A DNA stretch of 64,000 nt from Harryflintia acetispora (GCA_004340125.1 SLUK01000005.1:1-64000), one strand, 5' to 3'. Shown: positions 42,181-50,707, counted from the stretch's first letter. A program made the numbers and translations. Notes: generated from the letters alone by a model not told the origin.

Positions 42181-43211
42181 GCTCGTAAAGTAACTATTGA
42201 ATAGTCATTATATTCGTAGATGTTTCCATATCCATCTGGAAACGGCGATACCGTATCGTAACCCCAAACGCCATCATTGGTAGCATGATAGTGGCCATTT
42301 CCATTGTTATAAACCTTTCCGGCGCGTGCACCATCTATCGAACTAAAAGTACCATTTCCGTTGAGTTTGTTATGTTCTGACCGGGTGATATGCTCATCCA
42401 GCCACTCCCAGACATTCCCCACCGCGTCCCTGCAGCCGATGGAAGAGACCGCGTTCGCCACGTACCCGGTTTTCTGCCGCCCACTATTCGTCTTCGCCGA
42501 CCAAGCGTTTTCGTTGCTGTCGTCAAGCCCGCCGGGACTGCCAAACGCCATCTGGCAAAACTCCTGATAGGTCAGCAGCCGCTTCCCCTCCACGAAGGCG
42601 CGCTCCACGAATCCGTACCAGTTGAGCCCCTCCGTACCGGTCAACGGCAGTTGGTTGTAGGCCGATAGCAGGCCCCCATCTCCATCGTCGCTGGATTGGT
42701 AAATATCGACCCAGGTCCCGTTTCCCAGGTACACCATTCCCTTCGGGTCGCAAGCCGGGCGGTGCCCCTTGTACCATACGCTGCGGGGCAGGATGCCGTT
42801 GTAGACGTTGCTTTCCCACCCTTCACCGCGAACCTCGCCCGCCAGATTGACCGGCCGTAGCTTTTCATCGACGCGGCGGCAGGTACCGTAGTGGAATCCG
42901 CCGATCCTTTGGGCGCGGGCGATGTCACCGTCGAGAGAAATAAAGAATCCGCCGTCCGTTTTGTAGACCGTGTAGTCCTTGCCTACATAGAACGAGCTCC
43001 CAACGTCGAGGTCCTCCGCACCGATCCGGGTGGTGCTGCCGTTCCAGGTCACGTTCAGCTTGTCCTCGCCGGCGGCCTTCATCGTCACCGAATACTGCTC
43101 CTTGAGCAGCTGGTCGGTCAAAAGATTGTCGGCGTTGAAGTCGTCCATGGTGGGTTTGTCCGTCAAGGTCCATTGATTGAATCCCAGTTCCGTCTTGTTC
43201 ATGCTTGCCAT
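42066..43211 (-). CDS. Phage-like protein with C-type-lectin/FGE fold, resembles a DGR target
   Basis: 381 residues. The N-terminus contains TMDDFNADN, a motif common in phage tail-fibre-like proteins of Clostridia. The C-terminal half has the formylglycine-generating-enzyme/C-type lectin pattern: LLTYQEFCQMA, AVSSIGCRDAVGNVWEWLDE, VTLRAGGGRNSGEKCG and a final GSGARCACNSL. That last block is what variable proteins of diversity-generating retroelements end with. No reverse transcriptase or template repeat is in the window. Codon and base use change sharply to AT-rich between about 42120 and 42365. A receptor- or ligand-binding role is likely; enzyme activity is doubtful. Confidence 0.75.
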   Translation of the reverse strand: MASMNKTELGFNQWTLTDKPTMDDFNADNLLTDQLLKEQYSVTMKAAGEDKLNVTWNGSTTRIGAEDLDVGSSFYVGKDYTVYKTDGGFFISLDGDIARAQRIGGFHYGTCRRVDEKLRPVNLAGEVRGEGWESNVYNGILPRSVWYKGHRPACDPKGMVYLGNGTWVDIYQSSDDGDGGLLSAYNQLPLTGTEGLNWYGFVERAFVEGKRLLTYQEFCQMAFGSPGGLDDSNENAWSAKTNSGRQKTGYVANAVSSIGCRDAVGNVWEWLDEHITRSEHNKLNGNGTFSSIDGARAGKVYNNGNGHYHATNDGVWGYDTVSPFPDGYGNIYEYNDYSIVTLRAGGGRNSGEKCGVNAVGLDRGPWVIEAGSGARCACNSL

Positions 43212-43357
43212 TGTGTTTCCCCCTAATTATCAATATAAGAGCGCATTGCTCTTTCATCACTAGGAACCACAAGGCAAAAAATAACCGTTATCCATCATTT
43301 TTTAGCACTTCATCAAATTTTTTAATAGTCATTATAATCCTGCTATAAATTCAAGGC

Positions 43358-43441
43358 AAGGAGGCACATGGTTGAAAAAGCTAAATTCAAAAATAATTAT
43401 AATTACGTTGACCGCTAGATCAAATCTAACGGTCCTTTTTT
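43358..43441 (+). other. Orphan leader: ribosome-binding site, short ORF and terminator
   Basis: AAGGAGG (43358-43364) is followed by ATG 43368 (16-codon ORF ending 43418) or TTG 43372, then by a terminator-like hairpin (43410-43419/43425-43434, one mismatch) with CTTTTTT. A TATAAT at 43333-43338 precedes it. Either an attenuator-type leader left over from the RHS gene or chance. Confidence 0.35.
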
Positions 43442-43510
43442 ATAAAACAGGAGCGGCAACTGCTGGGACTTCACGCTCCAGAATGCTGGCAGCAGCTAGC
43501 GCAAAGCTAG

Positions 43511-43967
43511 TCTATGACCTGCGCAGCCACCTGCTCAAGGAAGCCAAAAAGAAGCCACATCTGGGATGGGTCGGAAATGGTGGCGGAGTACCAGGCGAAC
43601 GGGACCATCATCGCGCGGAAGCTGGACGAGCAGCAGGAGTACTACCTCTTTAATGCCCACGGGGATGTGGTGCAGCGCACCGACCGGTACGGAATCCCCC
43701 TCGAGATCTATGATTACGACGCCTTCGGCAACGAGGAGATGCCGGAGGAGTTGGACCATAGCCCCTGGCGGTACTGCGGGGAGTACCTCAACCTGGAGGC
43801 GGACACCTACTATCTCAGGGCATTGTGGGAATAGCCCGGTGACGTTTACAGATTCCAGCGGAAAGAACGCGGAAGCAATTTTTATTGGTGGCTGGACAAT
43901 TGCCGGTGTGATCTCGCAAGCAGATTCTCCCCTGCATTGTGAAAATATTGGAAGGGACCTCCGTTAA
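43511..43967 (+). pseudogene. RHS-repeat protein remnant, frameshifted and internally deleted
   Basis: One frame reads the RHS core: EYYLFNAHGDVVQRTDRYG, IYDYDAFGN, PWRYCGEYLNLEADTYYLRA, then stops at 43834. The next frame (+1) continues with HCGNSPVTFTDSSGK, the segment that in intact RHS proteins follows about 40 codons later (YCGNNPV..DPSG). So the junction lost the RYYDP...GRF core and changed frame. The polymorphic toxin or receptor end is gone except about 30 residues. Not functional. Confidence 0.75.
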
Positions 43968-44004
43968 CACTGGGGACTCTTCATCGTAATGTAAAACGAA
44001 AAAC

Positions 44005-44045
44005 AAAATGGTATCCAAATGATATTATCATTTGGATACCATTTT
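44005..44045. terminator. Bidirectional terminator between the RHS remnant and the HEPN gene
   Basis: A 19-bp perfect stem with 3-nt loop, AT-rich with A4/T4 ends. Confidence 0.85.
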
Positions 44046-44054
44046 AATTGGTCG

Positions 44055-44073
44055 GAGTGGAATTACAGGACTT
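44055..44073 (+). repeat. Direct repeat copy 1 (GAGTGGAATTACAGGACTT)
   Basis: Matches 44804-44822 at 18 of 19 positions, same orientation. The pair encloses the AT-rich HEPN-motif gene. Confidence 0.75.
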
Positions 44074-44144
44074 AGAGAAAGTCAGTAAAATCAATGGTTT
44101 ACAGGCAGTCGGCAAGCTGTATTTACAGTTCATTTTAGAATAAC

Positions 44145-44714
44145 CTATTTATTATCTGCAATAACTGCTTGCAAGTTTTTTTGAAACGTCTTGAGTTCAT
44201 TTAATTCATTCTCTATATCCTTAATTGCATCATAATTCTCAATATATGGGACTATCTCGTCAGAAGCGAAGAAACTTATATCACTTATACTACCCTCTAT
44301 GGCGTTTAGTATAGCTCCAAAATTATCGTTTAAGGTAAAATGAACAATTTTATTTCTATATCGTTGTAATTGCTGTGACGCATTAAAATACTTTTGCGTA
44401 TCAATTCCGCATAAATTTTGTAATCTTTCAATTCCGTGGGCAAAACTGACACTCACAAAATTTCCAATATCAAGATTATGCTTCTTTGCCTTATTAATAT
44501 CATCAAAAAGAAATGCCCAATGTTCTTCCAGCAATCTAAACTTGATGAGCAGTTCCATACATGATGATAAGTTTAATATCACCTGCTTGATTGGATAGGG
44601 ATAGTGTACATTGCCATCATACAACACGTCAAAGTATGCTTGCAATTCAGCGTTAGTTATTGATAAGGCATCAGCAATATTATTCAGTAATGGAATGTCG
44701 AATTCTTCATCCAT
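44145..44714 (-). CDS. HEPN-motif hypothetical protein, AT-rich and probably acquired
   Basis: About 189 all-helical residues. QRYRNKIVHFTL (about residue 118) contains R-N-K-I-V-H, the R-x4-H motif of HEPN ribonucleases, preceded by long helices typical of that fold. HEPN proteins occur as toxins and defence effectors; no antitoxin or nucleotidyltransferase partner is present. The gene is strikingly AT-rich against GC-rich surroundings and lies between 19-bp direct repeats. ATG 44714 suits GAGGG spacing; ATG 44720 is the alternative. Function unproven; it may be a non-catalytic HEPN. Confidence 0.65.
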   Translation of the reverse strand: MDEEFDIPLLNNIADALSITNAELQAYFDVLYDGNVHYPYPIKQVILNLSSCMELLIKFRLLEEHWAFLFDDINKAKKHNLDIGNFVSVSFAHGIERLQNLCGIDTQKYFNASQQLQRYRNKIVHFTLNDNFGAILNAIEGSISDISFFASDEIVPYIENYDAIKDIENELNELKTFQKNLQAVIADNK

Positions 44715-44803
44715 ATTCATTCACCCTCTTTTTTAGAGCAGTGTACTTAATTATAATCGAATTATAGCATTTATTAGAAATCCTGTCACTCAATTTTGCT
44801 TTC

Positions 44804-44822
44804 GAGTGGAATTATAGGACTT
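44804..44822 (+). repeat. Direct repeat copy 2 (GAGTGGAATTATAGGACTT)
   Basis: Partner of 44055-44073 with one C/T difference, 81 bp from the 3' end of tRNA-Leu. Confidence 0.75.
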
Positions 44823-44867
44823 TTCCATTTTCAACACCCCGTAAACTCGCATAAACACAGGCATAGC

Positions 44868-44895
44868 AAAAGACCGCCGACAAAAGTCGACGGCC
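44868..44895 (-). terminator. Terminator of tRNA-Leu
   Basis: A 10-bp stem with G-T pairs and a T4 loop, followed by TTTTGC on the minus strand, just after the tRNA. Confidence 0.8.
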
Positions 44896-44902
44896 TTCTC
44901 AT

Positions 44903-44986
44903 TGGTGCGGTAGACGGGACTTGAACCCGTACGTCGTAGACACACGCCCCTCAAACGTGCCTGTCTGCCAGTTCCAGCACTACCGC
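44903..44986 (-). tRNA. tRNA-Leu (anticodon GAG), CCA encoded
   Basis: 84 nt including CCA. Acceptor stem GCGGTAG/CTACCGC, anticodon stem CACGT/GCGTG around loop TTGAGGG (anticodon GAG), a long class-II variable arm and T-loop GGTTCAAGTCC. It reads CUC and CUU. An accessory insertion borders its 3' side. Confidence 0.95.
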
Positions 44987-45093
44987 ATAGAGATTTGAGC
45001 CCTCCTTGCAATTGGCCAAGGCGCATACTCAACGCTCACAATTATAACATCCAGCCATCGGGATGTCAAGGATTTTTTCGCCAAATTGCACCA

Positions 45094-45651
45094 TCAGCCG
45101 AACATATGCTCCACAAAAATCTTGACCCCGATCAGCACCAGCACACAGCCGCCAAAGAGCTCCGCCTTGTTTTTAAGAAATCCGCCGCAGCACTTGCCGA
45201 CATACACCCCAACGAGGCTGCATACAAAGGTCACCACCGCGATAAACGGCGCGGCCTGCAGGATATTCACCCGCATAGCCGCAAAGGATACCCCCACCGC
45301 CAGTGCGTCTATGCTCGTTGCAACCCCCTGCGCCAGCACCAGCTTATAGGAAAAGAGCTCGGGCACTTCATCCTCCTCGTGGGAAAAGGAATCGTGGATC
45401 ATCTTGCCCCCGATCAGCCCGAGCAGAATCAGCGCAATCCAATGATCCAGCGTGCCGATCAGCCCGGCGAACGCGCTGCCCGCCAGGAACCCGGCGGTGG
45501 GCATGAGCCCCTGAAAGATCCCGAAGACTGCCGCTATGTAAACCGATTTTGAAACGCTCAGCGACTTATTGCACATCCCGCTGGTCACCGACACCGCAAA
45601 CGCGTCCATCGACAGCCCTACCGCAATCATGAAAAGAGTCAGAATCCCCAA
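45094..45651 (-). CDS. mntP: MntP, manganese efflux pump
   Basis: About 185 residues with six membrane helices in two repeats: GLSMDAFAVSVTSG with the conserved Asp, and ATSIDALAVGVSFA with its partner Asp. It exports Mn2+. The TTG at 45651 gives the family's usual length and has AAAGGGG upstream; the ATG at 45705 would lie in the leader. A promoter is found at 45686-45714. I see no yybP-ykoY manganese riboswitch in the short leader. Confidence 0.92.
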   Translation of the reverse strand: MGILTLFMIAVGLSMDAFAVSVTSGMCNKSLSVSKSVYIAAVFGIFQGLMPTAGFLAGSAFAGLIGTLDHWIALILLGLIGGKMIHDSFSHEEDEVPELFSYKLVLAQGVATSIDALAVGVSFAAMRVNILQAAPFIAVVTFVCSLVGVYVGKCCGGFLKNKAELFGGCVLVLIGVKIFVEHMFG

Positions 45652-45685
45652 TAGCTTGACGCCCCTTTTGTCCGCATTAAAATTT

Positions 45686-45714
45686 ATTATACAATATCCT
45701 ATCAATCAAAGCAA
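45686..45714 (-). promoter_or_regulatory. Promoter of mntP
   Basis: Minus strand TTGCTT (45714-45709), 17 bp, TATAAT (45691-45686). Confidence 0.65.
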
Positions 45715-45811
45715 TCAAAAAATGAACTGGACGCAACATTTTATGCCTCTTTTTCGTCCAAAATCACCCAAAGCGCGGCAAAAGAATAGAATGGCTTAGG
45801 AGGTGATTTTC

Positions 45812-46534
45812 GTGAGGCACAGGCGTTGGCACCGCATACCAAGAATCGAGGCGCGCCATCTGCGCTCGATCCGGCTGATCCTGCTCGCTTTGCTGCTGAT
45901 TTCTTCGCTCTTCTACGCCGACAGGCAGGTTCGCCCCATCGTGCGCACCATGAGCGGCTACATCGCCCAGAACGTCTGTACCCAGGCGATCAACAACGCC
46001 GTCACAGGGGAGCTGCGCCAGGACGGGATCGACTACGAATCCCTGGTCGCCGTCAGCCGCGACTTGGACGGCAAGGTCACCTCCATCGAAACCGACGTCA
46101 GCCGGATCAACCTCTTTAAGGCCCAGGTTACGGGCCGGATCATCGAGGCGCTGCAGGCAGACGAAATTCACAACCTCTACGTCCCGGCCGGCACCCTGCT
46201 CGACAGCCCGCTGCTCTCCGGACGCGGACCGAAGCTCAACCTAAAGGTGGTGCCCGCCTCCACCGTCGCCACCGACATCGTGGGCGAATTCACCTCGTCG
46301 AGCATCAACCAGACCCGACACCAGCTCTACCTCACCGTGGGGGTGGACGTCACCGCCGTACTGCCGGGGGTCAGCACCCCCCTGCACATCGACACCCGCT
46401 TTTTGATCGCCGAGACGGTGATCGTCGGCGAGGTCCCGCAGGCCTTCACCGAGGTCTACGGCGACGGTTCGGGCCTGCCCAACAAGGTCGAGGACTACGG
46501 AGCCGCCACCGCCCTGCCGGACCTGACGCCATAA
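45812..46534 (+). CDS. yunB: Sporulation protein YunB
   Basis: About 240 residues. An Arg/His-rich N-terminus, one membrane anchor (about 22-37), then an extracytoplasmic domain with the YunB signature RPIVRTMSGYIAQNVCTQAINNAV and IETDVSRINLFKAQVTGRI, ending near FLIAETVIVGEVPQAFTEV. In Bacillus, yunB is in the sigma-E regulon and its loss impairs spore formation. GTG 45812 is 8 nt after AGGAGG; the GTG at 45803 overlaps that site. Confidence 0.92.
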   Translation: MRHRRWHRIPRIEARHLRSIRLILLALLLISSLFYADRQVRPIVRTMSGYIAQNVCTQAINNAVTGELRQDGIDYESLVAVSRDLDGKVTSIETDVSRINLFKAQVTGRIIEALQADEIHNLYVPAGTLLDSPLLSGRGPKLNLKVVPASTVATDIVGEFTSSSINQTRHQLYLTVGVDVTAVLPGVSTPLHIDTRFLIAETVIVGEVPQAFTEVYGDGSGLPNKVEDYGAATALPDLTP

Positions 46535-46537
46535 ACC

Positions 46538-46576
46538 AGGGGGACCGCCTTTTAGGCGGTCCCCCTGTCTTTTTTT
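46538..46576. terminator. Terminator between yunB and gltX
   Basis: A 12-bp perfect stem, 5-nt loop, then seven T residues; shared by the convergent genes. Confidence 0.93.
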
Positions 46577-46577
46577 A

Positions 46578-48032
46578 TTATTTGCTCAGCTTTTCAATGC
46601 CCTTCTTCAGCCGGGCAATGGACTCCTCTTTCCCCAGGATCGCACACAGCTCGATCCCGCCGCCGGGGGTGAACTTCTTACCGCTCACCGCCACCCGCAG
46701 CGGATAGAGCACCACCCCATTCTTGACGCCCAGGCGCTCGATCAGCGCGAAGAGCGCGTCGTGCAGGCTTTCCTCGCTGAAATCCGAGAGCCCCTCGAGC
46801 ACCGGCAGAATCTCCTTTAAGGACTGCAAGGAGACCTCCTCGTTGGTCTTCATCTTCTTATTGAGGTAGAGTTCGTTTTCATACTCCGGAAGCGCGTCAA
46901 AGAAATCGACCTGCTCGGGGATGTCGCAGAGTACCTCGCAGCGGGGCTGGAGCAGCGCCGCGATCTTTTTGGTGTCCACCTCCCCCTTCACCGTCTGGCG
47001 AATCCAGGGCAGGGCCTTCTCATGGAACGCGTCGAGCGAGAGCTTGCGGATATACTCGCCGTTGACGTAATTCAACTTCTGCACGTCAAAGATCGCCGGG
47101 GACTTGGAAATCCCCGCGATGTCGAACTCGCGGGTCAGCTCGTCCAGGGTGAAAATCTCCTGGTCCCCCTTCGGGCTCCACCCGAGCAGGGCGATGTAGT
47201 TTAAAATGGCCGGGGTGAGATAGCCCTTCGCCACCAGATCCTGATAAGAGGCGTCGCCATTGCGCTTGGAGAGCTTTTCGGTGGCGTTCTTCATCACCGG
47301 CGGGCAGTGGACATAGACCGGAATATCCCAGCCGAACGCCTCATAGAGCAGGTTGTATTTCGGCGCGGAGGAGAGGTATTCGTTGCCCCGGATCACATGG
47401 GTAATCCCCATGAGATGGTCGTCCACGACGTTGGCAAAATTGTAGGTCGGCATGCCGTCCGACTTGATCAGGATCTGGTCGTCCAGCGAATCGTTCTCCA
47501 CCACGATGTCTCCGAAAATTTCATCGTGGAAGGTGGTGGTACCGCCCTCGGGCATCTTCTGCCGGATGACGTAGGGTATCCCGGCGGCAAGCTTTTCCTC
47601 GATCTCTTCCCTGCTTAAATGCCGGCAGTGGCCGTCGTACTTGGGCGGCATGCCCGAGGCCTTCTGCAGCACCCGGACCTCCTCCAGGCGGTCCTTGTCG
47701 CAGAAGCAGTAATAGGCCTTCCCCTGCTCGACAAGCTGCAGGGCGTATTCCTTGAACATCCCCATGCGCTCGCTCTGCACATAGGGACCCACCGGCCCGC
47801 CGATGTCCGGCCCCTCGTCCCAGATGAGCCCCGTCTCGCGCAGGGTGTTATAGATGATGTCGGTCGCACCCTCGACGTACCGCTCCTGGTCGGTATCCTC
47901 GATCCGCAGGATAAAGGTACCGTGATCCTTCTTGGCCACCAGGTAGGCGTACAGCGCGGTGCGCAGATTTCCCACATGCATATAGCCGGTGGGGCTGGGG
48001 GCAAACCGGGTACGTACTTTTTCACATGTCAT
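46578..48032 (-). CDS. gltX: Glutamyl-tRNA synthetase
   Basis: 484 residues, class I synthetase. HIGH-type motif in RFAPSPTGYMHVGNLRTA (about 9-26), KMSKS-type KLSKRNG (about 250), and the anticodon-binding helical domain at the C-terminus. It charges tRNA-Glu, and perhaps tRNA-Gln where GatCAB is used. No T-box leader was found upstream. Monocistronic. Confidence 0.97.
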   Translation of the reverse strand: MTCEKVRTRFAPSPTGYMHVGNLRTALYAYLVAKKDHGTFILRIEDTDQERYVEGATDIIYNTLRETGLIWDEGPDIGGPVGPYVQSERMGMFKEYALQLVEQGKAYYCFCDKDRLEEVRVLQKASGMPPKYDGHCRHLSREEIEEKLAAGIPYVIRQKMPEGGTTTFHDEIFGDIVVENDSLDDQILIKSDGMPTYNFANVVDDHLMGITHVIRGNEYLSSAPKYNLLYEAFGWDIPVYVHCPPVMKNATEKLSKRNGDASYQDLVAKGYLTPAILNYIALLGWSPKGDQEIFTLDELTREFDIAGISKSPAIFDVQKLNYVNGEYIRKLSLDAFHEKALPWIRQTVKGEVDTKKIAALLQPRCEVLCDIPEQVDFFDALPEYENELYLNKKMKTNEEVSLQSLKEILPVLEGLSDFSEESLHDALFALIERLGVKNGVVLYPLRVAVSGKKFTPGGGIELCAILGKEESIARLKKGIEKLSK

Positions 48033-48373
48033 GGTTATGAAAACCCTCCGAATTGATCATTATTTTGCCGCCTGCAAGACTTGCGCCCATACAAAGATTT
48101 CGCCATGACGGCACATTTTTTCGGGCCGATACCGCCCATTCGCCTGTTTATTTTACGCCCTCTTCTCGCCTTTTGTCAAGCGCTGCGCCACCGTTCCCCA
48201 AAATGGGTGCGCATGCCCGCTTTGCCGACCGCTTCATTTTACAAACTTTTCCAGTCCCGCCGCTTATACTCTAATTTAGAAGTATATGCGCCGCCGCACG
48301 AAAATATACCGGAAAGTTTGTCGGCGCAGCATTCTCCACCGGATTTACAAAACATCTTAGGGGGAAGTAAGTC
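48033..48373. promoter_or_regulatory. Divergent control region gltX/spoIIE
   Basis: 340 bp non-coding. It contains the spoIIE promoter (48238-48270), a near Spo0A box TGCCGAC at 48223-48229 (6 of 7 of TGNCGAA) and an inverted perfect box TTCGCCA at 48099-48105. No riboswitch or small RNA is evident. Confidence 0.5.
48238..48270 (+). promoter_or_regulatory. spoIIE promoter with 21-bp spacer (Spo0A type)
   Basis: TTTACA (48238-48243) and TATACT (48265-48270) are 21 bp apart. That long spacer is the known feature of Spo0A-activated sigma-A promoters such as spoIIE and spoIIG in Bacillus. A near 0A box lies 9 bp upstream of the -35. Confidence 0.65.
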
Positions 48374-50707
48374 TTGAAAAACAGTTCTGACATCATCGGT
48401 CTCTCATTTGCGGACAGGTTCCTCGGCCGGCTGCGCAGCTACAGCGACATTTTGAGCTATCTCGGGGTGGGAGTGCTCTCCTTCCTGCTCTCGGACAGCG
48501 TCCTCTTTTATCAAATCGCCCCGTTCGGGGTGGCCATCTGCGCGGCGGTGCGGGGGGACCACACCTTCGCGGCGGTGCTCGGGGCGGTGCTCGGCACCCT
48601 GGCGGCCCCCGCCCTCCCCTTCAAAATGAAGTACATCGCGGCCATCCTGATCGTCGGGGCCGTCAAATGGGCGCTGAGCGGCAAGGGGCGCCTGCAGCGC
48701 AGCCGGGTCATCTCCGCCCTGCTCTCCGGGCTCGCCATCGGGATCACAGGGATGGCGGTCAGCTTTGTCGGCGGCGTGCCGCAAACCTATCAGCTGGTCC
48801 TCTGCCTGTCCGAGGTACTGCTCGCGGGCGGAAGCACCTACTTCTTCGCGCGCACCCTGAGCGTGCTGGACCGGCAGGACGCCGTCCCGCTGCGGCAGAG
48901 TGATTTGAGCTGCGTGGTAATCGCCTTCGGGCTGCTGGTGGTGGCCCTCTGTCCGCTGGGGGTGGGCGAGGTCTCCCTCGGGCGGATCGTGGCGGTTCTG
49001 GTGGTGCTGACCTGCGCGCTCAAGGCGGGCGAGGCGGGCGGGTCCATCGGCGGAGTCACCGCCGGGGTGGCCTGTGCGCTCAGCGACACCGCCTATGCCT
49101 TCATGATGGGCTCTTTCGGCTTCGGCGGACTGATGGCCGGGGTCTTCTCCTCCTTCGGACGCTTCGGCTGTGCCGCGGCGCTGGTTGTGGTCAACGGCGT
49201 TGCCACCGCCCTGGCGGCCCTGGTACAGCCGGTGACCCTCGCGCCGGTGGTCGAGGTGTTTATCGCCAGCGTGATCTTCGTCCTGCTGCCCCAGTCCCTC
49301 TTCCAGAAGCTGACCCTCAGCGCCTCGGGACTGCAAACCATGTCCGCCGATTCGGTCAAGAACATCATCCTCGGCCGGCTCTATCACACCAAAAAAGCGA
49401 TTGGCGACGTAGCAGTCATCACCCAGCAGGTGGCAAACCGCCTACAGGAATGCTTAAAGCCGATCACCGACATCAACGCGGCCGCCGCCGAGCGGGTCTG
49501 CCGCAGCTGCCCGCAGCGCGGCGACTGCTGGCAGCAAAATTTCAACGACACCTCCTCGGCCCTCAACGATATGCAGTCCCGCCTGCGCCAGGGCAAGCTG
49601 CTGACCTTGGAGTGCATGCCCGAGCCGCTGCGCACCGTATGCCGGGACCCGCAGGAGCTGCTCTTCGCGCTCACCAGCTGCTACAACGAGCAGCGGCGCC
49701 AGGAAGCGCAATACTCGAAAAGCGCCCAGCTGCGCTCGATCGTGCTCGACCAATGGGGCGGGATCGAGCGGCTGATCTCGGACATTTCGAGTGAGATCAC
49801 CAGGATCGCCGTGCAGGACGAGCAGACCTGCCTGCGGGTGCGGGAATATCTCAGCCGCCGGGGGATCCGCACCCGGTCGCTGAGCTGCTACGAGGACGAG
49901 GGCGGGCATATCGTCATCGAGCTCGGGCTCTTCCCCTCACTCTCGAAAAACCTGGACAAAACCGAGCTGACCTTCGATTTCGGGGAAATCTGCGACCGGG
50001 ATTTCGATCTGCCCGAGGTCAGCGAACGGGACGATCTGCTGGTCCTCACCTTCTACGAACGGCCGGGATATAAGCTCAGCTACGGCGTGTCGCAAATCTC
50101 GGCGAGCGGGAAAAAGCTCTGCGGTGACAGCTTCAAATACCTCGAGGAGCACGGCGGCTCCAGCTATGCCATCCTCAGCGACGGGATGGGCAATGGGAGC
50201 CTGGCGGCCATCGACTCCTCGATGGCCACCGCCCTGATCAGCCGCCTGGCCGAGGCCGGGGTCGGGCTGGAAGCCACCTTAAAGCTGGTCAACTCCGCCA
50301 TGCTCATCAAATCCGGCGACGAGTCGCTGGCCACGGTGGACATCTGCAGCACCGACCTGTACCGCGGCAGCGTCACCCTGTATAAGGCGGGAGCGGCGCC
50401 CAGCTATCTGCGCAAGGGCGGCAAGGTGGGATATGTGGAGTCAAGCTCATTGCCCGCCGGGATCCTCAACTCGGTTGAATTTGAAAAAACCTCCCTCCAG
50501 CTGAGCGCCGGGGACATCATCGTGCTGGTTTCGGACGGGGTGACCCAGACCGGCGAGGAATGGGTGCTCGACGAGCTCGAGCGCTTCGGGAGCGAAAACA
50601 TGCAGGCGCTCTGCGAGCGGATCGCCACCTTGGCCAAGCTGCGCCGCAGCGAGGTGCATGACGACGACATCACCGTCTTTGCGATGATGCTGCACGAAGC
50701 CGCCTAA
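48374..50707 (+). CDS. spoIIE: SpoIIE, stage II sporulation phosphatase
   Basis: 777 residues. About ten membrane helices fill the first 320 residues, a central oligomerisation domain with a Cys cluster (CRSCPQRGDC, about 378) follows, and the C-terminal PP2C phosphatase has ISASGKKLCGDSF, AILSDGMGNG, SLATVDICSTDL and VLVSDGVTQ. It dephosphorylates SpoIIAA to activate sigma-F in the forespore and works at the polar septum. The TTG start has AGGGGGA about 8 nt upstream. Confidence 0.96.
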   Translation: MKNSSDIIGLSFADRFLGRLRSYSDILSYLGVGVLSFLLSDSVLFYQIAPFGVAICAAVRGDHTFAAVLGAVLGTLAAPALPFKMKYIAAILIVGAVKWALSGKGRLQRSRVISALLSGLAIGITGMAVSFVGGVPQTYQLVLCLSEVLLAGGSTYFFARTLSVLDRQDAVPLRQSDLSCVVIAFGLLVVALCPLGVGEVSLGRIVAVLVVLTCALKAGEAGGSIGGVTAGVACALSDTAYAFMMGSFGFGGLMAGVFSSFGRFGCAAALVVVNGVATALAALVQPVTLAPVVEVFIASVIFVLLPQSLFQKLTLSASGLQTMSADSVKNIILGRLYHTKKAIGDVAVITQQVANRLQECLKPITDINAAAAERVCRSCPQRGDCWQQNFNDTSSALNDMQSRLRQGKLLTLECMPEPLRTVCRDPQELLFALTSCYNEQRRQEAQYSKSAQLRSIVLDQWGGIERLISDISSEITRIAVQDEQTCLRVREYLSRRGIRTRSLSCYEDEGGHIVIELGLFPSLSKNLDKTELTFDFGEICDRDFDLPEVSERDDLLVLTFYERPGYKLSYGVSQISASGKKLCGDSFKYLEEHGGSSYAILSDGMGNGSLAAIDSSMATALISRLAEAGVGLEATLKLVNSAMLIKSGDESLATVDICSTDLYRGSVTLYKAGAAPSYLRKGGKVGYVESSSLPAGILNSVEFEKTSLQLSAGDIIVLVSDGVTQTGEEWVLDELERFGSENMQALCERIATLAKLRRSEVHDDDITVFAMMLHEAA

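Noticed and set aside
43372..43653. Intact gene starting at TTG 43372
   Set aside because: The frame runs through a terminator hairpin, then leaves the RHS reading frame; it is not a whole protein.
42066..44986. Complete prophage or transposon
   Set aside because: No integrase, transposase, terminase or capsid gene is present; only isolated phage-like and RHS-like pieces and one repeat pair.
44790..45032. 80-codon minus-strand frame
   Set aside because: It covers the whole tRNA-Leu gene and its terminator.
45652..45811. Manganese (yybP-ykoY) riboswitch before mntP
   Set aside because: The predicted leader is only about 30 nt and lacks the conserved loops.
48033..48373. T-box leader for gltX
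   Set aside because: The conserved T-box core (GGTGGNACCGCG) is not present on the minus strand.
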